64,000 nucleotides of DNA from Pukyongia sp. (GTDB lineage Bacteria > Bacteroidota > Bacteroidia > Flavobacteriales > Flavobacteriaceae): contig JASBSY010000023.1 of NCBI GenBank assembly GCA_030148705.1, positions 62,001 to 126,000 on the forward strand. Direction: 5' to 3'. Both the position numbers and the translations under genes were made by a program. Shown here one piece after another: positions 27,987 through 36,522 of this stretch. Each line of letters opens with the position of its first letter. Positions within the stretch are counted from its first letter, which is position 1. The notes under the pieces were generated by a model, which ran no database searches, was not told the origin of the DNA, and saw only the letters and a list, made by a program, of their open reading frames with translations.

Positions 27987-28373
27987 TTATTCGATTTTTT
28001 CTATTCTGCTTTTATATTTGAATTCGTCTTCATTAATTAACCTGGCTTCCTGCATATAAGCGTCACCATCAACCTGGACGATGCGCACAATCATATCGGG
28101 AGTAGGCATGTCTTTTGGTCGTGACTTCCAGAATGCGTCGTTACCTTCCAGTAAGGAAAGTTGATATGAACAATCATTCAGCCAGGTAACTTTCAGTGTT
28201 ATTTCCCGATCTCCAAACTTTTCGTATTGCAATGAATCTGTTCGCTCAATTCTGGATTTTACCACCCCATCTTCCACGTTTTGGAATTTTCCGGTTTTGA
28301 ATTTTGAACAATCTGTTTGTCCCACCATTGCTGAAGTGAACATTAAAAACAGGATAAAGGATAAATTTCTCAT
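27987..28373 (-). CDS. Small secreted protein of unknown function
   Basis: 128 residues with a signal peptide ending near AMVGQ (residue ~19), then a compact domain rich in beta strands and containing two cysteines (TDCSKF and NDCSYQ) that could form a disulfide. I recall similar flavobacterial proteins sometimes mislabelled 'DNA topoisomerase IV', but the export signal and small size do not fit that name. No function can be assigned. Confidence 0.7.
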   Translation of the reverse strand: MRNLSFILFLMFTSAMVGQTDCSKFKTGKFQNVEDGVVKSRIERTDSLQYEKFGDREITLKVTWLNDCSYQLSLLEGNDAFWKSRPKDMPTPDMIVRIVQVDGDAYMQEARLINEDEFKYKSRIEKIE

Positions 28374-28466
28374 CAGATACTAATTTAATTTTCAACAATA
28401 TAAGAACAAATTTGGTCGTGGCGGTAACATTCTTCAAGATCAGAATTTTTCCATTGCCTCAAGCTT

Positions 28467-29306
28467 CTAAGGCAACCATTTTTTGTCGAAATTGGGTTTC
28501 CGTTTCTCCAGGAATGCATCTCTTCCTTCTTTAGCCTCATCGGTCATGTATGCCAGCCGTGTTGCTTCACCTGCAAAAACCTGTTGCCCCACCATACCGT
28601 CATCAGTAAGATTCATGGCGAATTTCAGCATTTTAATGGAGGTAGGGGATTTAGCCAGAATTTCCTGTGCCCATTCAAAGGCGGTATTTTCGAGTTCTGA
28701 ATGCGGGACCACGGCATTTACCATTCCCATGTCGAAGGCTTCCCTGGCACTGTAATTCCTTCCGAGGAAAAAGATCTCTCGGGCCCTCTTCTGCCCCACC
28801 ATCTTTGCGAGGTATGCACTGCCGTAACCTCCGTCGAAACTGGTTACATCGGCATCGGTTTGTTTAAAGATAGCGTGTTCCTCGCTGGCAAGGGTAATAT
28901 CGCAAACGACATGCAGGCTGTGACCTCCCCCTACAGCCCATCCGGGTACCACGGCAATTACTGCTTTTGGCATAAACCGTATTAACCGTTGAACCTCAAG
29001 AATATTGAGCCGATGATAGCCGTCTTCTCCTACATAACCCTGATGCCCTCGCACACTTTGATCCCCACCACTGCAAAAACTGTACACGCCGTCCCTGGGC
29101 GAAGGACCCTCTGCCGAGAGCAACACAACTCCAATTGAAGTATCTTCCTGGGCATCGTGAAAGGCATCGAGTAGCTCGGAAGTGGTTTTTGGCCTGAATG
29201 CGTTTCTAACTTCGGGCCGATTGAAAGCAATTCGGGCAACCCCGTCACACTTTTTATAGGTGATGTCTGAATATTCCTTTGCAGTTTTCCAATTCGGTGT
29301 GCTCAT
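28467..29306 (-). CDS. menB: 1,4-dihydroxy-2-naphthoyl-CoA synthase
   Basis: 279 residues, a crotonase-fold enzyme. MenB-specific stretches are FCSGGDQSVRGHQGYVG, the VPGWAVGGGHSLHVVCD oxyanion block, TDADVTSFDGGYGSAY and the C-terminal FLEKRKPNFDKKWLP. It closes the second ring of menaquinone from o-succinylbenzoyl-CoA. The other menaquinone genes present (menD, menF, a hotdog thioesterase) lie 5.5 kb away on the same strand. Confidence 0.97.
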   Translation of the reverse strand: MSTPNWKTAKEYSDITYKKCDGVARIAFNRPEVRNAFRPKTTSELLDAFHDAQEDTSIGVVLLSAEGPSPRDGVYSFCSGGDQSVRGHQGYVGEDGYHRLNILEVQRLIRFMPKAVIAVVPGWAVGGGHSLHVVCDITLASEEHAIFKQTDADVTSFDGGYGSAYLAKMVGQKRAREIFFLGRNYSAREAFDMGMVNAVVPHSELENTAFEWAQEILAKSPTSIKMLKFAMNLTDDGMVGQQVFAGEATRLAYMTDEAKEGRDAFLEKRKPNFDKKWLP

Positions 29307-29399
29307 ATTTTTTATTTTAGCATAAAGATAATCATACTAAACGGTATATCTAAGCATCAGGGCTTAGACAGACATAAGTTCTCCACTAAAATTTTAACT

Positions 29400-30518
29400 A
29401 TGCGCTCACTTATTCTCTATTTCAGCATTTTATGTTCGTTATCACTTTTTGCACAGCAACCTTATAATTTTTCAACGGTTATAGACCTTCAGGCAACCCC
29501 GGTGATCAGCCAGGGAAATACCGGTACTTGTTGGAGTTTTTCCGGCACCTCTTTTCTTGAATCGGAAATTATCCGACAAAGTGGTAAGCAGATCGATCTT
29601 TCTGAAATGTACACAGTGCGGAATACATATCCGAAGAAAGCGGAAAATTATATAATGCGTCATGGTAAAGCCCAGTTCAGTGAAGGTGGTCTCGCTCATG
29701 ATGTTCTCAACTCGGTTGCTGAATACGGTCTAGTACCCCAGCAAGCCTACAGTGGACTTTTTGCTGAAGAATCCGGTCATAATCACGCCGAGCTAGTGGC
29801 GGTACTGACGTCCATGCTAAAGACGTATGTCGATAATCCGGGAAGGCGTTTAAGTAAAAAATGGCGGCCTGCAGTTGATGCTGTACTGGATATATACTTA
29901 AACGGAAACCCTAAATCTTTTACGTATGAAGGTAAACAGTATACCCCTTTATCCTTCCTCGAGTTTACGGGGATCAATCCTGCAGATTATGTTTCGGTGA
30001 CCTCTTTTACCCATGCACCTTTTTATTCTGAATTTATCCTGAATATCCCCGATAACTGGAGCAATGGCAGTTTTTACAACCTGCCTCTGGATGAAATGAT
30101 CAACACTATCGATCACGCCCTGCAAAATGGATTTACGGTGGAACTGGATTGCGATGTTAGTGAGCGAACCTTTTCGTCTAAAGACGGGGTGGCAGTGATA
30201 CCCGGCGATTCTGAAAATAACGCTAAGGCGTTGCAAGGTATCTATCCTGAGATGAATATCACCCAACAATACCGGCAAGATGAGTTTGAGAATTATGCGA
30301 CAACAGATGATCACCTAATGCATATAACCGGTATACTGCGCGACCAGAACGGCACAAAATATTATAAGGTGAAAAACAGTTGGGGCTCTGACGAATCGCG
30401 AAATGCCAACGGAGGTTACGTCTACTTTAGCGAAGCATATATGCGGCTTAAAGCTATTAGTATTACGGTTCATAAGGACGCAGTACCACAGGCAACGGCA
30501 AAAAAGCTCAATCTTTAG
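29400..30518 (+). CDS. Secreted C1 (papain/bleomycin hydrolase-like) cysteine peptidase
   Basis: 372 residues with a signal peptide ending SLFAQ. The active-site block is QGNTGTCWSFSGTSFLESE with oxyanion Q38 and nucleophile C44. The catalytic His is in DDHLMHITGI and Asn in KNSWG near residue 333. The layout, with a long insert between the Cys and His parts, matches the C1B aminopeptidase C/bleomycin hydrolase branch, here exported. Substrates are unknown. It is divergent from menB and sits at the left end of the segment that separates the menaquinone genes. Confidence 0.92.
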   Translation: MRSLILYFSILCSLSLFAQQPYNFSTVIDLQATPVISQGNTGTCWSFSGTSFLESEIIRQSGKQIDLSEMYTVRNTYPKKAENYIMRHGKAQFSEGGLAHDVLNSVAEYGLVPQQAYSGLFAEESGHNHAELVAVLTSMLKTYVDNPGRRLSKKWRPAVDAVLDIYLNGNPKSFTYEGKQYTPLSFLEFTGINPADYVSVTSFTHAPFYSEFILNIPDNWSNGSFYNLPLDEMINTIDHALQNGFTVELDCDVSERTFSSKDGVAVIPGDSENNAKALQGIYPEMNITQQYRQDEFENYATTDDHLMHITGILRDQNGTKYYKVKNSWGSDESRNANGGYVYFSEAYMRLKAISITVHKDAVPQATAKKLNL

Positions 30519-30566
30519 AATCGTGTTGTTAACTTTTTTTGGTGTGATTTTTGCTAGATTTGAGCT

Positions 30567-31007
30567 GTGAGAATACTTGTTTCTTTATTATTATTGTTAC
30601 CGACGGCTGTATTTTCGCAGACCGATTTCAACACGCGTTATTTTACCATAACATCTGAATCCCTGCCTGAGATCCAGGACATATCAACCTTTAAGTTATA
30701 CACCGCGCCGTTTGTGAAACGCAGTATCAAGGACTTTCAGATGAATGCGGATAATTACCGGCAGACGGTGGATATGACTTCGGTTGTGAATGAGGATTAT
30801 GTCGATTCACCTCAAAACGTCAATCTGCAGGCTATTCAATCTAAGTACTTTAATTTCGGCAGCACCCCTGCTTATATCCCTGATGGTAGTACAGGCGTGA
30901 AGAATACCGTTTATAAGGAGATGCGTGGATTAACATTTATGGATGCCTGTCCTCCATTCGGAATTTGCCCTCGATGCGCTCCCTATCGCGTGGGGCGAGG
31001 ATATTAA
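30567..31007 (+). CDS. Secreted protein of unknown function, possibly frameshifted at its 3' end
   Basis: 146 residues from a GTG start. A clear signal peptide ends TAVFSQ. No family recognised. The last ~24 residues are Cys- and Pro-rich (ACPPFGICPRCAPY) and stop abruptly, while a different frame from about 30943 gives a more protein-like continuation (FALDALPIAWGEDIKSITIY) up to the repeat array. This could be a +1/-1 frameshift near 30940-31000 or a chance open frame. TAGATTTG at 30555-30562 is a promoter-like box four bases before the GTG. Confidence 0.5.
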   Translation: MRILVSLLLLLPTAVFSQTDFNTRYFTITSESLPEIQDISTFKLYTAPFVKRSIKDFQMNADNYRQTVDMTSVVNEDYVDSPQNVNLQAIQSKYFNFGSTPAYIPDGSTGVKNTVYKEMRGLTFMDACPPFGICPRCAPYRVGRGY

Positions 31008-31132
31008 GAGTATTACTATTTATAGATCGGATAAAACGTTTTTTGAATTCCTTCTAATCAACGCCGGCTTTAGACTTCTTACCTTTCACTTCCCGGCTCG
31101 CTCTTCACGCTTCACTCTTCACCAAAAGCACT

Positions 31133-31184
31133 TCTCGATACTAATATGAAGTAGCTTGCGCACTTCATATTCACTCGAAGTGAC
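31133..31184 (-). repeat. 52-bp hairpin repeat element, copy 1
   Basis: Outer boxes TCTCGATA and CACTCGAAGTGAC flank the inverted repeat ATATGAAGT-agcttgcgc-ACTTCATAT. The minus strand reads in the GTCACTTCGAGTG to TATCGAGA direction used for the family. Confidence 0.85.
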
Positions 31185-31329
31185 AATTTCCCCTGTCCGC
31201 CGAAGCTCTTCAGCCGCCATAACCAAGCTACTTCGGCGAAGGAGGCCTGCGAAGGCGGGCCGGCTTTAGACTTCTTACCTTTCACTTCCCGGCTCGCTCT
31301 TCACGCTTCACTCTTCTCCAAAAGCACTT

Positions 31330-31381
31330 CTCGATACTAATATGAAGTAGCTTGCGCACTTCATATTCACTCGAAGTGACA
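31330..31381 (-). repeat. 52-bp hairpin repeat element, copy 2
   Basis: Identical in the outer boxes and the inner stem to copy 1, inside the second tandem unit. Confidence 0.85.
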
Positions 31382-31551
31382 ATTTCCCCTGTCCGCCGAA
31401 GCTCTTCAGCCGCCGTAGCCTTATACGCTTTCGCTAAAGCTTCAGCGACACGAGGATGGCGAAGGAGGCCTGCGAAGGCGGGCCGGCTTTAGACTTCTTA
31501 CCTTTCACTTCCCGGCTCACTCTTCACGCTTCACTCTTCTCCAAAAGCACT

Positions 31552-31603
31552 TCTCGATACTAATATGAAGTAGCTTGCGCACTTCATATTCACTCGAAGT
31601 GAC
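31552..31603 (-). repeat. 52-bp hairpin repeat element, copy 3
   Basis: Identical in the outer boxes and the inner stem to copies 1 and 2, inside the third tandem unit. Confidence 0.85.
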
Positions 31604-31708
31604 AATTTCCCACGTCCGCCGAAGCGCTTCAGCCGCCGTAGCCTTATACGCTTTCGCTAAAGCTTCAGCGACACGAGGGTTGCGAAGGCGGAGACTTCCA
31701 GCATTAAC

Positions 31709-33436
31709 CTATTTATACCTCCAGCTTTTAAGGTCGGCTCCCGGAGGTGCTGTTTCTTTAATTCGCTTCATGATCTTGGGTACATACATACTGTTATAAC
31801 GCAACCGTGAAATGTGGTTGGGATTTTCCTGATCACCGTTCCAGCAATGCTCGGCCCTGTCGCCATAATCCACTTCTCCGTCGTAATACGGATCGGTGGT
31901 GCTTTCAAGAAAATCTTCCATCAGGTAAACCGCATTGTTCAGGTAATAGTTATCCATGTCGCCGCAGTAAATATGGATCTTACCTCTCAGGTCATTTCCT
32001 AATTTGGCCCAGTCCCGTTCCAGTATATACCGAAGGTCGTAGTTTTCCCTCCAGTACTCGGCTACTTCCGCATCGATCTCACCTGTATACTTGTCCCAAA
32101 TTCGCTGGGGATAACCATCGTCTCCCAAAGGCGAATAAGTGGCTTCCCAGATATCCCATTGCTGTCCCGACCTGGACTTATCTCCCAATACCAGTTCCAG
32201 GTGGTTATAATCCTTGATGGTAGTACTTATATCTCCGAGATAATTCCTATGGCCGGGTTTTTCTATTTGCCTGAAATCGCTTTCGTAGTAATAGGCATTT
32301 TTATCTTCATAAATATTCGTGAGACAATAGGCCCGAAAATCGATAGGGTCCGGGCAGGCCGCAAAACAACCATTGTATTCGTCGGGATACTTTACCTGTA
32401 CGGCGAGCGCTTCCCAGCCACCTGTAGATCCGCCATAAAGGAACCTCGCCCAGCCTTCACCTATACCCTGGAATTTTTCTTCTATGTACGGAATAAGTTC
32501 ATAGGTGATCGCATCGCCATAAGGACCCTGGGCAGCCGAATTCACAGCGTAGCTGTCGTCGTAGTACGGGGTTGGATGCTGAATCTCGATAATGATAAAC
32601 CTGGGAAAATCCGGGCTGTTCCATCTTTTATAGAAATCGTATGCTTCCTGCTGCTGAATAATGTTGTATCCTTCCACACCGAAACGTTCCGAATACTCAG
32701 GCTCCAGATCCGGGTCTGGCGGAGTGGTTCGCCAGTCTCCAAAATCGGATGGAAAATGTCCGTGAAAAACCATTAGCGGAAATCGCGCTTCCGGGTGATC
32801 ACTAAAATCTTTAGGCAACAACACATGTGCTCCAAGATACATGTCCCTGCCCCAGAACTCGCTTAACTTTTCCGATTTGATTTTAACATGCTTAACCCAT
32901 TTGGTATCTTCCGGTTCCTCTATCGGAGGGATGATCTTATCGATAGTAACAGTTTGTGTGGAAGCTGTTCCGGGATCTATATTCATAGGCAGAGGCAGGT
33001 TGTAAATATTTCCGGGCGATCGGTTCCACTGCTGCCCTTCTCCATTATCCATTGGCAGTTTTACAGTGTGACCGGTTGAAAGATTAAAGGTTTCGTATAC
33101 ATGCAATAAGGCCTGCACCTGGAATGTTCCGGCAGGAACATCGGCAATGCTCTCTATGGGATAGCCAAAATCCTGCGCAGTGAAGTGAATCGATTCGCCA
33201 GGTTTCCAGTTTTCAACATTCTTTCCGAAGATCAACTGAGAATCTAATCCCCCGTTGATCTGAAACCGGGGTTCGTCATCTTCGTTATTCGACAACATCA
33301 GCAATAACCTGCCGTCCAAACCTTCGGTTTGTATGGAATCGCTTAGGGTAACGGAGATAGTGAATTGTCTTGGTTCTTTTTCGGAACAGGAAAGTAAAAA
33401 CAGTCCGAAACTGAGCAGCAATAGCAGTTGTTTCAT
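31709..33436 (-). CDS. Lipoprotein esterase-like alpha/beta hydrolase
   Basis: 575 residues with a lipoprotein signal (lipobox LLSC near residue 17). The N-terminal ~190 residues are beta-rich and may be a carbohydrate- or polymer-binding domain. The C-terminal part is an esterase D-like alpha/beta hydrolase: the nucleophile elbow is LYGGSTGGWEALA, and EIQHPTPYYDDSY and GDMDNYYLNNAV are plausible oxyanion and acid regions. The final His may be in DRAEHCWNGD. The substrate is unknown; polysaccharide or ester side chains are possible. Its stop codon abuts the tandem repeat array. Confidence 0.8.
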   Translation of the reverse strand: MKQLLLLLSFGLFLLSCSEKEPRQFTISVTLSDSIQTEGLDGRLLLMLSNNEDDEPRFQINGGLDSQLIFGKNVENWKPGESIHFTAQDFGYPIESIADVPAGTFQVQALLHVYETFNLSTGHTVKLPMDNGEGQQWNRSPGNIYNLPLPMNIDPGTASTQTVTIDKIIPPIEEPEDTKWVKHVKIKSEKLSEFWGRDMYLGAHVLLPKDFSDHPEARFPLMVFHGHFPSDFGDWRTTPPDPDLEPEYSERFGVEGYNIIQQQEAYDFYKRWNSPDFPRFIIIEIQHPTPYYDDSYAVNSAAQGPYGDAITYELIPYIEEKFQGIGEGWARFLYGGSTGGWEALAVQVKYPDEYNGCFAACPDPIDFRAYCLTNIYEDKNAYYYESDFRQIEKPGHRNYLGDISTTIKDYNHLELVLGDKSRSGQQWDIWEATYSPLGDDGYPQRIWDKYTGEIDAEVAEYWRENYDLRYILERDWAKLGNDLRGKIHIYCGDMDNYYLNNAVYLMEDFLESTTDPYYDGEVDYGDRAEHCWNGDQENPNHISRLRYNSMYVPKIMKRIKETAPPGADLKSWRYK

Positions 33437-33462
33437 AAGAATGATGGTTAATTCCTATAAAA

Positions 33463-34302
33463 TTACGAATTATCAGCTAACTCTATTCCATCCTCCTTTA
33501 TTAAAATTTGTTTGTCGCGGTAAAGGCTGCCAATGGCTTTTTTAAAACTCTTTTTACTCAGTCCCAGTTCGTTCTTGATTTGTTCGGGATCCGATTTGTC
33601 GTGAAGCGGCATAAACCCACCGGCGGCCTTTAGCTCATCAAGGACGTAATTGGCGTTGGGTTCTATGCTTTTGTACCCGGGAGTTTGGAGTACGATATCC
33701 AACTTATTGTCTTCACGGATCTTTTTTACATAAGCTTTCAGGCGATCTCCACTCCTTATATCTTCAAATATATCTTCTAAGTAGATCAACCCTTTATGCT
33801 TGCCGTTTACAATTACATTTGCCCCTTTTTCGGTAAGATGAGTAACCATAATATTGACCTCATCGAATTTCTCGACCGTAAGATTTTCATTGTTGAGAAA
33901 TTTATTGGTTTTGCTCGATCCCGTAAGTCGATTCGACTGTTCATCAAGATACATATAAACTATATACCAACTACCTACTTTCATAGGCCTGGCCTGTTCC
34001 TTAAACGGAACGAAAAGTTGCTTTTCGAGGCCCCAATCCATAAAAGCCCCGTATTCATTTACGTCACTACAACAGAGGTAGCCAAATTCGTTTAATTTAA
34101 TATAAGGATCGAGGGTTGTGGCTACCGGTCGTTCCTCGTGATCGAGGTAAACAAAAACATTCAGCACATCGCCAATATCGAATGATTCCGGTTTATATTT
34201 TTGCGGAAGTAAGACTTCGTCCCCCTCTTCATTACCAAGATATAAACCCGGGTCGGTGTCTCTTAGAATGCTTAGCTGCTGGTATTCGCCTAATTGTAAC
34301 AT
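33463..34302 (-). CDS. S1-domain RNA-binding protein, CvfB/YitL family
   Basis: 279 residues, soluble. It has the CvfB layout of several S1-like beta-barrel units (around 1-65, 66-135 and 140-215) and a C-terminal winged-helix-like end (NELGLSKKSFKKAIGSLYRDK). Family members bind RNA and in Gram-positives influence virulence gene expression; the role here is unknown. The gene sits just downstream of menD on the same strand but has its own promoter-like box five bases before the ATG. Confidence 0.88.
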   Translation of the reverse strand: MLQLGEYQQLSILRDTDPGLYLGNEEGDEVLLPQKYKPESFDIGDVLNVFVYLDHEERPVATTLDPYIKLNEFGYLCCSDVNEYGAFMDWGLEKQLFVPFKEQARPMKVGSWYIVYMYLDEQSNRLTGSSKTNKFLNNENLTVEKFDEVNIMVTHLTEKGANVIVNGKHKGLIYLEDIFEDIRSGDRLKAYVKKIREDNKLDIVLQTPGYKSIEPNANYVLDELKAAGGFMPLHDKSDPEQIKNELGLSKKSFKKAIGSLYRDKQILIKEDGIELADNS

Positions 34303-34307
34303 AGTTG

Positions 34308-34315
34308 CAAAGGTA
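34308..34315 (-). promoter_or_regulatory. TAnnTTTG box five bases before the CvfB-family ATG
   Basis: On the minus strand TACCTTTG is followed by CAACT and then ATG. This spacing would put the transcription start at the initiation codon. A TTG lies 13 bases upstream, shorter than the usual spacer. Confidence 0.4.
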
Positions 34316-34375
34316 GCTATTAAATCTACAAAAATCTGCTGTCGGTTTTAAGAAATTACGTAATTTCACGTGCGT

Positions 34376-34798
34376 ATGAGCGCAAAAAACCCTCACAATC
34401 TTCCGGATGGTATTTCCCCGGATCACGTCCTGGAATCGACTGTCGGGAAAATTTATTTTTGTAAAAATATTGTGATAGTTGAAGCCAAAGAAGGAATTAC
34501 CCTTTCTTATAAAAACGGCTTTCCTGTATTGATATCCGGGTTACAGCATATGGGGACCAAACCTTTCGTTTATATTTCTAACAGGGTACATTCGTATTCT
34601 GTCAATCCGAATGATTATAAGTATCTGGAAAAGGTTCCAACATTAATGGGGCTGGCCATTGTAACCCCCACCGAACTAGGTAAAAAGAATGCCGAGATGG
34701 AACTGAATTTTTTTGGTAAGCCCATGACCATTTTTAGCACCGTCGATGAAGCATTCGCCTGGGCGGAGAACCTACTCACACAAAGCACTACTTCCTAG
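34376..34798 (+). CDS. Conserved hypothetical protein, possibly SpoIIAA/STAS-like
   Basis: 140 residues from ATG at 34376 (a GTG two codons earlier is in frame). No signal or membrane segment. The alternation of short strands and helices (KIYFCKNIVIVEAKEG, PFVYISNRVHSYSV, FSTVDEAFAWAENLL) resembles small STAS/SpoIIAA-like proteins, but no diagnostic motif is visible. It is divergent from the CvfB gene and converges on menD. Confidence 0.65.
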   Translation: MSAKNPHNLPDGISPDHVLESTVGKIYFCKNIVIVEAKEGITLSYKNGFPVLISGLQHMGTKPFVYISNRVHSYSVNPNDYKYLEKVPTLMGLAIVTPTELGKKNAEMELNFFGKPMTIFSTVDEAFAWAENLLTQSTTS

Positions 34799-34826
34799 CT
34801 AGGCGAAAGCATATTACCGATTACAG

Positions 34827-36491
34827 TTAACTTATCGATTTAAAATAATCCTGCAGCACTATATCGTTTATTTCAGCGGGCGTAAAAATCTCGAGTAATC
34901 CTGCAGTTTCGGATGGATTGTAAAAATCTTTAAGTTGCTGCTGAAGATCCCCGGGATTATTTACCGAACGATAACTAAGATTAAACATTTCGCAAAGGTG
35001 CCGGGCATTGAGATCATGGCGGGTTTCAAAGTACTGAGAAAAATCTTTAACTTCTTTCGCACCCGGCAAAATCCTGAAAATTCCCCCTCCGGAATTATTT
35101 ACGATTATAATTCGGAAGTTCCTGGGGATATATGAATTCCAAAGGGCATTGCTGTCATAGAAAAAACTCAGGTCTCCGCTTAACAGTACCACAGGTTTTG
35201 TAGATGCCACGGCAGCACCAATGGCAGTGCTGGTACTTCCGTCTATTCCGCTTGTCCCGCGGTTGCAATACACCTCTATGTCCGCATTTATAGAAAAAAG
35301 CTGGGCATACCTTATAGCCGCACTGTTTGCCACCTGCAATTGCGATTCCAGCGGTAAACTGCGAAACACGATTTCATAGGCCTTAAGATCGGAGAATGGG
35401 ACCTGCTCCAGGAAATCCCGGTGTTTCTGTAACTTCAACTGTTTCCGCGTTAACCAAAAATCGCGATATCCGCTATCGGCTGGCCTGGAGTTTTCAGTCA
35501 TGGCCTTCAGAAAGTAATCGGGCGAATTCCGAAAATGCTCCGAGAGTGCGAAGAAGGTATCGTAGGCTTTCTTGCTGTCTATATGCCAGTGATGTGCAGG
35601 TGGATTGGCACGTAAAAATGCTTTAATCCTTTTTGAAACGATCATTCCCCCAAAAGTAATCAACAGCTCAGGACTCAATTCGCTGATTTGCCGGGGAGGT
35701 AAGTTGGTAATCAACTGGTCGATGGCAGGAAAGAACTTCTCGTGATGAAGGTTGGATGTTGTTTCTGTTAGAACGATCAGTGACGGATCCTGAGCCAGCT
35801 TTTCGATTACTCGCCTATCTATCGACTGGGGCTCCATTACCCCGCTGAGTATCATTTTACGACTCGAGTCATTCCACAATTGCCGGAATGTTTCAAAATC
35901 GGACGGAAGACTCTCAATATTCGTTCGTGCCGGAACGTGTTGCGGCCGCAGCAGCAGGTCGTCTACGGTTTCGTACAGCGGTTCTGAAAACGGCACATTA
36001 ATATGAACCGGTCCTTTCAGTTCAATGGCGGTGTTCAATGCGGCATTGATTGCAGTTTCATTGTGTTGCCGATGTTCCTCGCCTTCCTTGCAATTTGCAC
36101 TGTAGAGGATATGATTGGCAAAAACGCCCTCCTGAATTATGGTCTGCCCGTCCCCTATTTCAACAAGATGCTCGGGACGATCGGCCGAAATCACCACCAG
36201 CGGGATATCACTGTAAAATGCTTCGGCCACAGCCGGGTAATAGTTTAGTAAGGCCGAACCGGAGGTGCATACCACGGCCACAGGCCTTCCTAATTGCTGC
36301 GCCAGGCCAAGTGCGAAAAAAGCTGCACAGCGCTCATCAACAATGCTGAAATTTGTGAAACCATCCTGCTCGGTAAATCCGATAACCAAAGGCGCATTCC
36401 GCGAGCCAGGTGATATTACAATGTGATCTATGTCTTTTATTAGACATAATTGTGTGATGGTCTGGGAGAGACTTTTGCTGGAAAATTTCAT
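34827..36491 (-). CDS. menD: SEPHCHC synthase (menaquinone biosynthesis)
   Basis: 554 residues from ATG at 36491; a GTG at 36536 would overlap the end of menF and is less likely. The thiamine-diphosphate enzyme marks are present: SPGSRNAPLVIGF and the CTSGSALLNYYPAVAEA block in the N-domain, and LSGDLSFFYDSNAL plus NNSGGGIF in the cofactor-binding C-domain. It joins isochorismate and 2-oxoglutarate in menaquinone synthesis. It follows menF on the same strand, 31 bases downstream of its stop. Confidence 0.96.
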   Translation of the reverse strand: MKFSSKSLSQTITQLCLIKDIDHIVISPGSRNAPLVIGFTEQDGFTNFSIVDERCAAFFALGLAQQLGRPVAVVCTSGSALLNYYPAVAEAFYSDIPLVVISADRPEHLVEIGDGQTIIQEGVFANHILYSANCKEGEEHRQHNETAINAALNTAIELKGPVHINVPFSEPLYETVDDLLLRPQHVPARTNIESLPSDFETFRQLWNDSSRKMILSGVMEPQSIDRRVIEKLAQDPSLIVLTETTSNLHHEKFFPAIDQLITNLPPRQISELSPELLITFGGMIVSKRIKAFLRANPPAHHWHIDSKKAYDTFFALSEHFRNSPDYFLKAMTENSRPADSGYRDFWLTRKQLKLQKHRDFLEQVPFSDLKAYEIVFRSLPLESQLQVANSAAIRYAQLFSINADIEVYCNRGTSGIDGSTSTAIGAAVASTKPVVLLSGDLSFFYDSNALWNSYIPRNFRIIIVNNSGGGIFRILPGAKEVKDFSQYFETRHDLNARHLCEMFNLSYRSVNNPGDLQQQLKDFYNPSETAGLLEIFTPAEINDIVLQDYFKSIS

Positions 36492-36496
36492 CTGTT

Positions 36497-36504
36497 CAAA
36501 GGTA
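36497..36504 (-). promoter_or_regulatory. TAnnTTTG box five bases before the menD ATG
   Basis: On the minus strand TACCTTTG, then AACAG, then ATG. It suggests an internal promoter of the menF-menD unit with a nearly leaderless transcript. Confidence 0.35.
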
Positions 36505-36522
36505 CGAACTAGCACATTATAA

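Larger units (their letters stand above)
31064..31700. repeat. Three-unit tandem repeat array (about 196, 223 and 218 bp)
   Basis: Units begin at 31064, 31260 and 31483, each with CCGGCTTTAGACTTCTTACC. Each then carries a TTCAC-rich stretch, a 52-bp hairpin element, and CTGTCCGCCGAAGC or a variant. Units 2 and 3 also carry an insert (GTAGCCTTATACGCTTTCGC ... GCTTCAGCGACACGAGG) that unit 1 lacks. The array fills the space between the frameshifted gene and the esterase gene; I see no credible gene in it. Confidence 0.9.

Noticed and set aside
27987-28373. Topoisomerase IV subunit
   Set aside because: A 128-residue exported protein without topoisomerase motifs; such labels on this family look like database errors.
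31064-31700. Tandem units considered as a CRISPR array
   Set aside because: Unit length near 200 bp, near-identical units without unique spacers, and no cas genes in the window.
31064-31700. Tandem array considered as an insertion sequence
   Set aside because: No transposase-length reading frame and no terminal inverted repeats bounding the whole; hairpins are internal to each unit.
32159-32776. Plus-strand open frame of 205 codons inside the esterase lipoprotein gene
   Set aside because: Antisense shadow of a gene with clear signal peptide and hydrolase motifs.
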